Source of the DNA: Emergomyces orientalis
Lineage: Eukaryota; Ascomycota; Eurotiomycetes; Onygenales; Ajellomycetaceae
Direction of reading: 5' to 3'
Assembly (NCBI GenBank): GCA_002110485.1
Contig: MOWL01000069.1
Span: 62,001 to 126,000 of the forward strand
Length of the DNA stretch: 64,000 nucleotides
The notes under the pieces were generated by a model that saw nothing but the letters and a program-made list of their open reading frames with translations, had not been told where the DNA came from and did no database searches. Each line of letters starts with the position of its first letter. Position 1 is the stretch's first letter. A program made the translations under genes and the position numbers. Positions 30,764 to 42,997 of this stretch are shown here, one piece after another.

Positions 30764-33190
30764 TTAGGAAGATTCGGATACGGCGCGTAAGCTATTCAGG
30801 ACAACACCATCCTCTTCATCTCCGGCCGCGTTCCTTCTCCCATCACTTCGGTTGTCTCCGAAGAGCGTGCCCGTACTCCGACTCTGCTCCGGAGGGGCTG
30901 ACACGGACGTCACAAATCCCGAACGCTCCTTGTTATCGCCCAACATCCACGAAAACGGGGACTCTGCAAGGGGCGGGCGCGTTGTCGGCGTTGGCCGCAA
31001 AGGTACTGGTGTTACAAGATTTGCAACGTCTGTCACTCTGGTTTCAACAAGGGGATGGAGTGATGAGTTCTTTTCTGCCTTCCGTTCTCCGTTGGGAGTG
31101 TTATTTTCTTTGCCCACCAGGGTAGTTGTTGCTTTTGCCACAGGTTCTCTGAAAACAGGGTCACTGGAATGTGCTCTGCCTGTTGCTTGCGTGGTTGATT
31201 TCCTCTCTTCAGGAATTGGCATCGTTGGGTCTTCTAGGTACACTTGTACAAATTGTATTTTTGCCAAAGCAAGATCCATGGCCTCCGCATTGGACTTGTT
31301 TGGGTCCTCTTGTTGAGTGCGCAGCTCGTTGATGGCATCACTCAACATTCCAGCTAAAGCTTGGTTCCGACTCTCAAGGGCGGAAATCTTGGCATTTAAT
31401 CCACGTACTGTTGCAAAGTTGATCTGTGGCGGGCTGGGTGAGTCGTGGGGCGGGCTTCCTATGTGCCGGGGTGCAGGAGTGCTTGCACTGGACTGGATGT
31501 TTTGAATATTACGTCTGGCCTCAACCATTGCACCTCGAACGACTTTGGTTACGCCCCATCCCTCTGTACGGCGGTGCAGCCCTTCTGACACGTCCTGGAA
31601 CAAAGAATCGAGCCGTCGTTGATGGCTTCTGGTGGGAGAAACGCTTGGGGACGGAATGTCGCTCCGCGCACTGCTGGGATCTCGGCTTGTGGGCTTCTTT
31701 TTCCTGCGAGGCGGAAACCGCGGGACTTCGTTTTGACTTGGTGGCTTGTACAGCTTGTTTGGATCAGGTGCCTTCCCCGAATATTTCTGTATGAGTAATG
31801 ATGCGCCTTCGCAGTTCGGATTCTTTTCAAGAAATAGACCGTCTTCGACGAAGGTTACTGGTTTGTGGGGGCTTGGCGTTGGATATCGGAGTAATAATCC
31901 TAAGGCAGAAGAGTAATCCGCATCAAGCACTAAACTGCTCTATCAGCACATGAATATCAAGTAAAATCTAGAATCCAAATGCTTACACTGCCACCTAATC
32001 CGTAGAAGCATTGCGACACAAATCGCATCAATGAGTTCGAGTCTCATGCCTTCGGCGAACAACAGATCCCATATATTAAGCACTTCTTGGAATGAAAATT
32101 CTCGCCCAAATAACAGACGTATCCAGCGGCTATAAAAGGTCAGCAACAATGCAGAGCTCTCAGATTAACTGCTACTCACGTTAGGAATATCTGTGGAAGT
32201 ATCTCCGTGATTTGTAGATGATCTGCTAATTCGGGATCAACGGCCCTGAGCACAACTTGGTGGATATGCTGGCTCCGAGCAACGATGGGTGAAACATCAG
32301 ATGGGACCCCAGGTAGCCTTCTGGCCTCTTGCTCATAAAATAGCTTTCCTGTCTGCATGATAGCACAGAAGATAGTGAAGGCATCGTGTTCGGTATAGTC
32401 CATGTCGAGGACTTGTGACATCAAATCCTCCTCACCAGCATGGCAGGTTGAAGTACCAATTGACATTTTGTCAATTGCATCATGTTCAACAGCCCACAGA
32501 ACAGGAGCTAGCAATTCATGCATGCCCTGTCGGTACCCAAGATCGGCATTCAATCTAGTGTATATGAACAGAATATCCAGCATCCGTGCCTTTGTCGTAG
32601 GCTCTCGAAAGAAATAGTTCTCCTGCATGCACCTTTCCACATCCTGATATATTTCAGCCCGTATAGCTTCATCTCGTCGTAGGGTTTGCCAAGGAGACTT
32701 ATTGAAAGAACGAGTTAGATACAGGTTGGCAGATCACGAATTGTGGCAAGGGGATACAAACATACCTCATCATCCTCCGCTAACGGATCTGCTGTAGACG
32801 GTAGGTCATCCGGATGCTGTATATATTTCAGGAAGTGTTCTCGCAGGGATAGGTACGCAGCTCTAGAATCAGATATCTGTGCGGGCCACGAAGCTGTATC
32901 GAGGTTTTGGTGAACTAGAAAAGCCTGGTCACTTGTTTAGCTCTAAAAGTACAGTAGAAGATGGAGTTTCACGTGTAGGTTAAGAGTTGTTGACCTTCCA
33001 ACACACCGACCTCAACCCATCTTCACATAGCCTGCCGCCGTCCCTGTCTCTCAATGCCTGCTTAAGCTCGGCTAACGAGGAACTGCCGTTGAAGAGCGCA
33101 TCCCAACGTTTCCTTCGCAATCTGTTAGCTGTAAGAACGGTGAATAGAGGCGAGATAGAGATCATACCGAGCTTCCTCCACAGCTTTCAT
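30764..33190 (-). CDS. TBC-domain Rab GTPase-activating protein (TBC1D5-like)
   Basis: Six predicted exons (33190-33168, 33121-32995, 32924-32766, 32697-32180, 32129-31987, 31929-30764; introns of 46, 70, 68, 50 and 57 nt) give 711 aa. The TBC domain carries both catalytic fingers: IYQDVER (I-x-x-D-x-x-R, Arg finger) and YRQGMHELLAPV (Y-x-Q-G, Gln finger). Later helices follow (TRWIRLLFGREFSFQEVLNIWDLLFAEG, DAICVAMLLRIRW). It should switch off a Rab GTPase on endosomal or late secretory membranes. The C-terminal half is Pro/Ser-rich and disordered, with a short coiled-coil near 31380-31280. The first exon is only 23 nt (MKAVEEA..), chosen because the upstream frame lacks another ATG. It shares a promoter with the divergent WxxF gene. 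Confidence 0.9.
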
Positions 33191-33613
33191 GGCATCGTCG
33201 ATTTTATCTTTTCTGCTTCCTTGTTTAAACTGGCTGTTTAGCAGTGAGGTTGAGCGGTCTCAGTTCTTGGCGAGCTTATTGCAAAACGCGTGACTGCGCG
33301 ACTAACCAAGGCGCAGATCTAAGTTATAAGTTAATCAGGTCTTGGCACTCTGCGCTCTTTTACCTCCTCGTTTGACCAAGAAACAACCTCACCTTGTTGG
33401 AGAGATTTGGTCTACATGGAAGAACTCATACGAAGCTGGAGCTCTTAAGTGAAGCGTTGAGTGAATATCTTCCGCCGATCATCAGCGTGGCGTTAATTTT
33501 TTAAGGGGCGCATATTCCAATCGTGATGAGGGGCATTGTCTTCAAACTGTTCTTTATGGGACCGCATATGAGTCGAGCTTGAGATCTTCTTCGACCTTTT
33601 TTATATCAGTACC
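33191..33613. promoter_or_regulatory. Shared divergent promoter of TBC and WxxF genes
   Basis: A 423-bp gap between opposed start codons. No clear TATA box and no ORF of note. Joint regulation is inferred from position only. Confidence 0.4.
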
Positions 33614-35065
33614 ATGTCGGCCGATCTTCTGGCTGCCTTCGGTGAGCCGAATGCTATCGTGCAACAAATCCAGTCACCCAGGCAGCCCCGTCGTGAGAAT
33701 GATCGAGCCTCGCGCCTCTTTGATTCAGACACTGATACTAGAGGAGCCTGGGGCTCATTTTTATCTACCTCACGAGAAGCCCGCGTCGCAAGCAGAAGTA
33801 ATAGTGAACACGGTTCCCGATCCCACACGCCAGTGCCAGACCTAAAGCCAAACCAGATAGCATCAACCACTTCAAGCAAATGTCTGTGGCGAGAGGAAGG
33901 CGGTGCGGATGTTTTGTTTGATGCATCCACAGAAGATATAACAAACGACGATGATACTGATGACTGGGGGGAGTTTGAAACAGCAAATCCGCCCGTGGTT
34001 GACAGTAACAATGGCAATGCTGGTGACCTACTGGACTGGGATACTGGCAACGATACTGCCCTGAATATTACCGAATGCAAAATAGAGAGCACGACTACCA
34101 AATTTCAACAGCAGTCACTGGCTGATTTATTTCTCCCCAATGTCGAAGCGAACGGTAAAGAAATAACCGAGGTGACCACGCCTGATATAAAACTTTGGGA
34201 CAACGACTGGGCAAATTTCGAAGAGAGTATTCCTAGTAACGCCGTTCCGTCAGGGTCAGAGCCTCTACACGATTATGACTGGGGAGACTTTGAAGATGCC
34301 CCTTGGACTGGAAATACAGCTACTGAAACTCCTGTGGAGCGATCCGGATTTCAAGCTGAGCTATACAAGGTAACAAAACCTGAAGCAAAACAGATATTAC
34401 CTACGCATATCCCGGTGACTTCCATCCCGGCCACAAAACCTCATAACTTTCAACTCCGCCCTATGAATATTCCCCCTCCATCGATCCTTCTACCTCTATT
34501 CCCCCCACTCCTAGAACAATATTATGAAAAAGCTGTCAAGGCCAAGCAAATGGGGTCACAAGACCCGAAGCTAGCCTCTTCCCTTGAGAGCGATTTGAAA
34601 GTCATGGCACGGATTCTAGCCGGGCGTACACTCCGTTGGAAGCGAGACACCGTGTTAAGCCAAAGTACAAAAATCGGTCCTGCCCGCTCTGGAAAAGCTG
34701 GGGGGATGAAACTGAATAGCTTGAATAAGAGCGAAAATGTGAAGGAAGAAAAGGAAGCAGTTGAAGTCCTTGAAGCGTGGCGGAAACGAAGCAGCTACCT
34801 GAACTCTTTCATTTTGTCCGCTGGTGGTCGTGCGGTGCCCGTTTTGCCCGACAATGTGCAGGTGAAGACGGGAACGGTTGAGGAGGACGGGGCTTTCAAG
34901 GCGTCGCATGCATGCGGACTATGTGGGTTGAAGCGGGACGAGAGGATTCCTAAAATTGATGGAATTGTTCATGACAATTTCGGGGAATGGTGGATAGAGC
35001 TTTGGGGTCATACAGATTGCAGGAATTTCTGGGAGGCTAATTGCGGCAGGCTCAATCAACGTTGA
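33614..35065 (+). CDS. Acidic WxxF-motif protein, possible AP-1/GGA accessory
   Basis: An intronless frame of 483 aa that I do not recognise by name. The N-terminal half is disordered and acidic and carries four Trp-x-x-Phe peptides: AWGSF (W46), DDWGEFE (W118), NDWANFE (W199) and YDWGDFE (W223), plus a DLF. Such acidic [DE]WG[DE]F peptides bind the gamma-ear of AP-1 and the GAE domain of GGAs in proteins such as aftiphilin and gamma-synergin. A helical region follows (LLPLFPPLLEQYYEKAVKAKQ; MARILAGRTLRWKRDTVLSQS). The end has a probable zinc module: CGLC, then HDNFGEWWIELWGHTDCRNFWE. A role in clathrin traffic at the trans-Golgi network or endosome is inference. The neighbouring TBC gene is also a membrane-traffic gene. 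Confidence 0.88.
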   Translation: MSADLLAAFGEPNAIVQQIQSPRQPRRENDRASRLFDSDTDTRGAWGSFLSTSREARVASRSNSEHGSRSHTPVPDLKPNQIASTTSSKCLWREEGGADVLFDASTEDITNDDDTDDWGEFETANPPVVDSNNGNAGDLLDWDTGNDTALNITECKIESTTTKFQQQSLADLFLPNVEANGKEITEVTTPDIKLWDNDWANFEESIPSNAVPSGSEPLHDYDWGDFEDAPWTGNTATETPVERSGFQAELYKVTKPEAKQILPTHIPVTSIPATKPHNFQLRPMNIPPPSILLPLFPPLLEQYYEKAVKAKQMGSQDPKLASSLESDLKVMARILAGRTLRWKRDTVLSQSTKIGPARSGKAGGMKLNSLNKSENVKEEKEAVEVLEAWRKRSSYLNSFILSAGGRAVPVLPDNVQVKTGTVEEDGAFKASHACGLCGLKRDERIPKIDGIVHDNFGEWWIELWGHTDCRNFWEANCGRLNQR

Positions 35066-37140
35066 GCAATTTTCGTCGCGAATAATAAAGGGTCTGGGGT
35101 TAGATTTCTTTTCTCCTTCGCTCGTCTTAAGTTAATCTATCGCCAGCCGTAGGTCTTGATGGTTATTTTTTCTTTTTACTTTTTATTTTGCAAAGAACGC
35201 AGCGCCAACTGCAGTGTTGGTCATCCTTATGGTGGATTTGGTTGTCCTCCAACTATTTCATCTGGGGATATTTAATTTGTTCACGGAGTTTTGATGAGGC
35301 TTTTCTTTGGTTTAGGGGAGATAACTTGTTGATCATATCTCATGGTGTCGATAATATAGATAGACGAGTTTGTTGGCAATTGCATATATTGAGAGGTCAC
35401 GGTTCTGCATTCAACAAGCTGCTACATCAAATCAAAGCGTCAATTGTTTCAAAAACATTATCAACCCGTGATATGTTTCACATATACAGATACAAAAAAG
35501 GGGGAAGATGGGTGAAACATGCCTTAAGCACCGCGTTCTGTACCAATCATGTCTTTCCAACACAGGTATTGAAATTTGAATTGTAGTCTGGCTATCTGCT
35601 ATCGAGATACTGTAGTATATCTGACCAAAATCGTAGATAACTTCTTTATGCGTATCTACTGGGGCCCACTGCCGATGATGTCATGGCATTGATCGGCAAC
35701 CAAAATGAGGTGAGTTGGAGGTTCAGAAGCGGCAGAGCTTGCAATATATAGTGTAATAACTCCCCAAAATAGCTGGCCAGAGCTTCTACACAACATGGAG
35801 TCTGCCTTTTCAAATACTGATACCCCGAATCAGCATTGCCTTGGTCGGTCAATACATTTCGTCATGGTAACCCCCACCAGCGAACGGAATAACATTCCTC
35901 CAGCTCCCAAGGCTCTCTCCTTTCTGCCCTTTTTCACAGGTCGGGATGATCGAGGTCCAGTGACCTGCTGCTTAATCAAAAAAACAACCCGGTGTCCACG
36001 GCTGATACATTAGGCACCTAGGTACAGTACATGTACATCATGGAGAGTGTGATCAGATGCAGCGTAAATTATTACTGCTATTATTATTGTTCGGTCGACT
36101 GAAGTCAAGGCCAGGTGGACTCTTTCCGTGGTGTACCTGCAAATAACCAAAACTAAATAAAACCCAGCCCAGATTATCCCAGACAACGGACGACGGCGCT
36201 AGCAGTTAGTTAGTCCTGCGCCAACGCCATTCCCCCCATCCCCGTGGGTCCATCGTCACCATCATCACCCAGGTCCTCCTCGTTCTCCTACTCCTCCTCC
36301 TCTCTCCTCTCTCCTCTCCTCTCCCTCTTCGCCAGCTGCATAACACCCCCAACACACTTGTTGATTCCTCAACAACACGCATCCTGCTTTCTCTCACCTT
36401 CTGGACTCAAATTAGCGAAAGGAGACCCCTGTAGTATCTATCCATCATCCACCCATCTTCGGCTGAATCCACCCGTGCCTTCCCAAGTTCTAGGCCATCT
36501 TTTTGTCTGATTGGCAAGCTCAGGGCCTAAGCATATCTCGCCATCTCCCTCAAAACCACCGACAAAACGAGTCGTTTACTTCAATCTTCCATTTCTCCAT
36601 AACAAGAGCGCCCCTTGTGTCTTGCTGGAAAAAGTGAACAGCTATCTGAAGTACCCGAGCAGTCTCAGCGCTCCTTCGGCTTCTTACGGTGAAATAAGAA
36701 TAACACCTCCGTGACAGCCTCAACCTTCATACTGAGCGATAGTAGCCGGGAGCCTTTTCCTTCGACGGGGAAAATACGCGGGGAACGGCAACTATAGCAA
36801 AATCCTTGTGCGCCGTGACGAGATTCTTAATTCCCAAAGCTATCCTCCGTTTAACTCACCTACCCTCATACCACAGACGACCCCATCCCTCAAAAGAGCC
36901 GGGCCTCTCTATATTTGAAAAACAGACATTTTTTAAATCTGACATCTTCACTTACCTTGAACGAGACACACTGCTTCTCCTAACTGCAGCTTGTTTCTTT
37001 TTTAGCTATATCAAACTTACATCCATATTAAGCTTCTTGTCGTGAATTAATTCGAGAAACTATTACTGTTATCCCGTGACAACTGACGTGGAGCGTATCA
37101 CTGGTTTTCTGCAGGTGGACAGTGGCAGCAACCCTTCGCA
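35066..37140. other. Intergenic and long CT-rich leader of MOH1
   Basis: No conserved coding sequence in about 2 kb. From about 36280 to 36335 there are dense CTCCT runs typical of fungal promoters and 5' leaders. The segment up to 37140 probably holds the MOH1 promoter and a long 5' UTR with small upstream frames. Confidence 0.45.
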
Positions 37141-37596
37141 ATGGGTCTCTCATACAACATCTACCTCTCTTCCAATAAGATCTTTGGATGCAAAACCTGC
37201 AAAACCCACTTGGCTGATTATCACGATATCATAAGTCGAGTTAGTGAACCCCTGCCTTGCTTTTTTTCCCGTTCCCGTTTGCCTGTCTCATTCCTCCTCC
37301 CCTTTCGTGACACTTCGCATAACTAAACTGACAAATTCGGTTCTTTTCCCAAAAAAAATTAGAATTTCCGTGGCCAACATGGCAAGGCCTACCTCTTTAA
37401 TAACGTCGTAAACATAAACCAAGCCGAAGCCGTCGAGCGGAGCATGACGACTGGCCGACATGTTGTTCGAGACATTATGTGCCGACAATGCAAAGAGACA
37501 GTTGGGTGGAAGTACGATAAGGCATACGAGACCACCGAGAAATACAAAGAAGGCAAATTCATCTTAGAAGCTGAACTGCTATGTATGGTGTACTAG
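37141..37596 (+). CDS. MOH1: Yippee-family zinc-binding protein
   Basis: Exons 37141-37239 and 37363-37596 give 110 aa, the normal length for Yippee/Moh1. The first exon ends in HDIISR. A 123-nt intron starts GTTAGT and ends AATTAG. The second exon starts NFRGQHGKAYLFNNVVNI. Two CxxC pairs that bind one zinc are present (FGCKTCKTHL and IMCRQCKETVGW), as are KYDKAYE and the closing EAELL..VY. The family adopts a beta-tent fold shared with cereblon. Yeast MOH1 is linked to survival in stationary phase, and in animals YPEL5 is part of the CTLH/GID ligase. Function here is by family only. Confidence 0.95.
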
Positions 37597-39676
37597 AAAG
37601 CTTTGTGGGGCTTGCAATTTCCTTCTTGCCTCTTGCTTTCCTTCTTCCTTCCTTCCTTCCTTCCTTCCTTCCTTCCTTCTTTCCTCTATTTATTTCATTC
37701 CTTCGAAAATCAATTAGCCTCGATTATCATGGTGGTACGGAATCGATGGGGCTCACTTATGTGTTCTCGAACTCGGTCCTTGATGCCCGATTTAAAACCC
37801 CAGAAATGGCAACATAGCAGCATTAGGGCACGGCGAAAGGGGTATTGGATTTGACTTGATTTTATTTGACACGGGTTCTTTTTCTCCCAGTTTTCTCTTA
37901 TTTATCGACTGTTGATTTTAATTTTATGTTCATTTTTTTTAACTTCTGAACAACCCGTGAAATGGCGTTCAATTCGGAATCTGGGTTTCGGGAATTTTTC
38001 TTCTTTTATTGATATGGGGTGGTCAATTCTGTGTTGTATTTTTTTGTACCTCTTTGCTTGAACTCGAACGAAATTACGAAACAGTTTAACCCCAAGCTGT
38101 CCTACTCCTGATGATTCTTTGCCCTTGAAGCGCTCAGCGCGTGGATATATTATTTTATTTTATTTTAGCCTGTTTCCCGTCTCCGCTCTGGCTCAAATGG
38201 CTCAAGTGGGCGAAAGGGGGGAAATAATTAGGAGCATAGTAGAAGAATGGGCTTGGAACTGGTTTTTAATTTTGTTTCCTATTTCATATCTAATCTTTTA
38301 GGCATTATTTTCAATATTTTCATTTTCTCCACACCTTTTTTTATGTGTAAACGTGTTTTCGTAGGTTTTATCCTCCCTGGTATGTTTTTTGCTTGCTGGG
38401 ACGATTCCTAGCATATCAGGTCAGGTATTAAACGACCATCGCATTCAGTTAATGAAATAAATGCCCCCCGTCCCCGAAACTTTCAAACCAACATCAGCGG
38501 ATAATTGGTGGGAGTGTGCGAAAACTTGTAACGGACACATTAACGTGCTTCTTCACTCTTTACTGCAGTTCCTGTGGACAGTGGTTATCAACCACATTAT
38601 GTCATGCTTGCTGCCCACACCAAACACCTGTGTATCAATTTCATTTTCACATCCTCTGGTTTTATTTTGTTCTCTTTCCTTTCCTTTTCGTTTATTTTAT
38701 TTTTGGCGTATTCTTCACTTCAACTAGCCCATCTAAAAGATAATAACATGGTAATAATTGTTCCTCCCGCATTTGGAGAGGAGAAATACAGGGGGAAAAA
38801 ACAGAAAAAAGATAGATAAAAGATAAGAACCCTCCCTGGGCGCGGGGCTCCAGTCAGTTCTTCCCCTCCCCCGCACTTAGTGCCTCAGCCAGAGGTAGCT
38901 AGCTAGGTGGTGGTTACATTACCAAACTCTGGAACCTCCATTCTTCGATTTTCGTTCGGCAGAGCGCTGGGATCTTCCCCCATCAAAACGTATTGGAACG
39001 CCGGGGGCTGCTCATCCCGCCCCGAGCATTATTACCTGCCCCCGGCTTCCGTTTTTGCTGAACCGAGGCGAATTTGGGCTGTTATCTCCACAGCTAACGG
39101 GCAGGCTCCGAAAATCGTTTGAATACACCCAGACATATGAGCCCGCGTCGCGCGGGGTTTATGGTTTTATATTCTTATTTATATATTTCGTTTCTAGTTG
39201 AAATAATTAATATATTAAATCATCTCGAAGCTTTACGGAAGGATTGCTTCTAAACCCGTTCGTTCAGTTGATGCCTTTGTGAGGAGTCGGCTCCTCTCTG
39301 ATATACCTATATGAATATCCGCTAGCGGACATAGGATCCATATATCCATCCCTCCATGAATGCATGTGTATGAATAATTATTACACTGCTTGATTTTCTC
39401 GTCACACTCCCTTGTGAAAAGACAGCGCTCGCAAGCAAAGACCAATCCAAAAGGAAGGGGAGAACGGGTAGAGAATAAATCCCTAGGTGGAAATAGACTT
39501 ACACCCTCCCCTCTTTATATTACCGAGCTTCCCAATTGCAAAATACCAAAACTGAAGCATTATAGGCTTTGGCAACTAGCACTCTCTTAAATCTCCTCAA
39601 TTGAATTTTGAAACACCTCGTTCAATTTTTCTTCCTCTTCTTTTATATATCAACAAGGCACGGAACAAATTTCACA
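37597..39676. other. Intergenic between MOH1 and the dehydrogenase gene
   Basis: A (TTCC)n microsatellite lies at about 37642-37680 just past MOH1. No gene seen in the remainder. A TTTATATTA box near 39509 lies about 165 bp before the dehydrogenase start. Confidence 0.45.
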
Positions 39677-41447
39677 ATGGCTACAAAGGAAACCATGCGC
39701 GCGGTCATTTTTAAAGGTCCCTACAAAATTGCGGTGGAGGAACGGCCCGTACCTAAGATCCAGTCGCCGACGGATATCATTGTTAAGGTCAAATATACGG
39801 CGCTCTGTGGGAGGTATGTATTAAAGTTAATAGATATTTATGTTCATTATAGTTTCTTTCTTGTCGTTCCTGTCCGCTTGTGGTTTTGCTTGCTATGTGA
39901 ATATTCGGAATTGAGCATACCGGCTTCTAATACTCCCTTTTAAACCAACCCATTGTATTTTTGCAGCTTCTTTTTCCGTTTCCATTCTTTTCATTTTGTT
40001 GAGAAGAAAGCCAATTCCATCATATCAGCTGCTAATATATATTTTTTATTTTGTTAAAATCAATTCAGCGAACTCCATGTTTTCCGTGGTCATCAACCGT
40101 CCGGCACTGGCTTCATCATGGGCCACGAGTTCATGGGCGAAATCGTGGAAATCGGCAACTCTGTTAAGATTGTGAAAGCTGGGGATAAGATTGTTAGCCC
40201 ATTTACTACAAGCTGGTACGTTGCTTGCTTGAAATTTTGTTATTGAAGGGGGGCCCCAAAAACCCACTCGCGAAAGGAGGGAGGGCATAGGATGGTGCGA
40301 AGGGCCTTTATTTTTAAATAAAAAAATTTGGTTGAATTTTTACTAACTTGGGACGCCGTAAAATAAAAATTTGGAAAATGAAACAGCTCAGAATGCTTCT
40401 ACTGCAAAAATGGTTTCTCATCTCGCTGTACGAATTCTCTGCTGCTTGGCAGCGCTGTGCTTGATGGTGCGCAGGCAGAATATGTAAGTCCCGCCCCGGT
40501 TGGGGAGTCAAAGGGATAGGAAGGAAAATACGCGCAAATTGGCAGATGCAATTAACACCACCTTTCATGTGTATTCTCGAAATATATAGATCCGCATTCC
40601 TTACGCCGATGGAACTGTCATGAAAGCACCGGAGGGAATTCAGGATCACGCCCTCGTCCTCATGGCCGATATCTTCCCAACAGGGTACTTCGCGGCCAGT
40701 AACGGTCTCCGGCAGTTCACGAAGGAGCAACTTTCCGAGATGACCGTCGTCGTGATCGGCTGTGGGCCCGTGGGACTCTGCGCAGTTATCAACGCAGAGG
40801 AATACAAGCCCAAAAACCTCCTAGCAGTCGACTCGGTACCCTCGCGCCTTGAACTTGCCAAGTCGCTGGGCGCGGAGCCGTGGAATTTCCAGACTGACCG
40901 CGAGGGCCTCGATAGGCGTGTTAAGGAATTGACGAACGGCAGAGGCGCTGATGTGGTTATCGAGGTGGTTGGGTTGAGTCCTGCGTTGAAGATGGGATTT
41001 GAGCTTTTGAGGCCATGGGGCACGATGAGCAGCGTGGGCGTTCACAATGGAGAGGTATGTTGAATGGCGCAAAGTTGTATAACGTCCCAGCGATAAAAAC
41101 GACGACTCTGACATGGAGATAACCAACAGATCCCTTGGACGGGCAATCAAGCCTACGCAAAGAACCTAAAGATTCAGATGGGAAGGTGTCCCGTGCGATC
41201 CATTTTTCCACAGGCGCTTGAGATGCTCCAGAAGAAGCAGCATCTTCTAGGGTAAGATGGCTCTCCCTATTTCCCCATACATACCCTTTGCCTCTCTCTA
41301 TCTCTTTTTTTTCCCCTAGTGTGACCTAACGAGACCATCCACAGATTCATGGCGGATAAGATCATGCCACTGAGCCAAGCGGAGGAGGGATATGAGATTT
41401 TCGATAAAATGCAGGCGCAGAAGGTTATCTTTGAGGGGGGCAAATAG
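39677..41447 (+). CDS. Zinc-dependent medium-chain alcohol dehydrogenase
   Basis: Six predicted exons (39677-39813, 40069-40215, 40387-40483, 40590-41054, 41130-41251, 41345-41447) give 356 aa. The zinc MDR signature is complete: catalytic Cys44 in TALCGSELHVFRGHQ, GHEFMGEIVEIG with His65-Glu66, the structural-zinc loop CSECFYCKNGFSSRC, the NAD(P) fold VVVIGCGPVGLCAV and VDSVPSRLELAKSLGAE. It most resembles the group of glutathione-independent formaldehyde, sorbitol and threonine dehydrogenase-like enzymes. The substrate cannot be read from sequence. All introns have standard GT..AG ends; the 255-nt first intron is the longest. No targeting peptide is evident, so it is probably cytosolic. Confidence 0.93.
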
Positions 41448-42997
41448 AGGAGGAATGAAAGCAGCGGCATATTTGCCTCAATATCAACGTATGTGTGGGA
41501 GGTTGCTCAAGTGAGCTCAATGGACTTGAAAGTGTTCCGCGCGCACTCCTCACTGGATGTAGTTAATTGATATTAACGACTTTTCCCGCCCTTCCATCTT
41601 CTAGGAACGAGTATGGCATACAAAAATCTTTTTTTTTTTCGCGTGACTAGCCTCAATGTGAATCCACAGATTGATAGCGGAGCAGAAATCAATAGGAACA
41701 CTCTCCTAGGAAGGACAGTGGGTAACCCTGTAAAGCCAACATCTGCATCAGTTCCAAGAGGCATCCCGGAGGTATTTGAGCTGTGCGAGTGCGCTGTTTG
41801 AGCTTAAATATTCCCCCAATTCGATATGAGTACAGAGTAATTGACACATGGCAGAGGGCGGCCATATAAAATCCACCTCCGACGCCTCAACCAGAATAAT
41901 TAGGTAGCTATTCAAGAAAAATTGGACGAATTTGATTTTCTTTTTTATATATTTCTCTCAGTGAGCTAACAATTGTTTGTAATGTAACTACTGTATATGC
42001 TATTTATTATCTCTGCGCTGTCCAGAGTAAGAAATGGGCAACACATAAAGCGGGGCTGGCACCACAGCAGCACTTAGTTTTACTAGTGGCTGCTTTTTTT
42101 GGTGGTGAGTTTTTCTCGCTTCACCAAGAAAAATTCGCAAGTGGCGGCTTGGGGGCGACGAAGCGCTTTTTATTGCTCTTATTGCCTGCGTATTACTCTT
42201 ATTTTCTCCTGCTCAGCACACTGACTAACCACTTTCTGCGCACACAGCGCACTACGCCTGCCCCATCCCCATCCCAATCCCCGTCCTCCATCCATCTTCC
42301 TCTATCCTTCAACCTCACCTCACCTCACCTCACCTCACCTCCACCTCCGCCTCCACCGCCTCTCAATTCTACCCGCTCCCCCCCTCGCCCTCCATCTCCC
42401 CGTCTCCCCATCATCCTCTCTCACCCTCTTCCTTCTCCTCTCTCCTGTCCTGTGTTCGCCGCTTCTCTTGTTCTCTCTCCCGCCCGTCTCTTGCCTCCTC
42501 ACCTACCGCGAAGCTCGCACCCTCCCCTCAGCTCTCTCACCGACTCGATTTCCGCCCTCAACCCTTATCGTCTTCGCCCCTCTACTTCATCTAACCCGTT
42601 TCATCTTCCATCTCACTTCCTCGCCGTCCGCTTAAGTGGTGCCCACGCTTGTTTTCTTTGGCGTGCGACCTGCCTTTGTTCCTGCTTACCCTTTTCAGTA
42701 AGTTGCTACTCTAACCTTACCTTACGTTTCTTTGACAACTGCCTCGTATACGTACATATAACACCCCCCTCTGACCACTTTCTCGGCCTGGATAGTTTCG
42801 TTTAGACCCCCCTAACGAACAGAAAGCAATTTCTGACTTAACGACCGGAAACAAAAGTTTTTCGTTTTCCAAAAAAAAAAAAAAAAACGAAACGAAACGA
42901 AAAAAATACCTGAAAAAAGACGAAATTATCTCTCAATTCGCCGTCAACTATTTTCGTCTCGCTCCACTCCAACCTAGTTTCTATTCAGCATTCCAAA
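41448..42997. other. Intergenic and pyrimidine-rich leader of the KH-protein gene
   Basis: From 42240 to 42600 the strand is very C/T-rich with (ACCTC)n near 42318-42345. An A-rich run with CGAAA repeats lies at 42871-42905, shortly before the KH start. This looks like a strong fungal promoter and 5' UTR. An open frame at 42086-42805 is a low-complexity artefact with no ATG. Confidence 0.45.

Noticed and set aside
42086..42805. 239-codon frame ahead of the KH gene
   Set aside because: It begins at GTG not ATG, is almost only Ser/Pro/Leu from CT-rich leader DNA, and has no domain.
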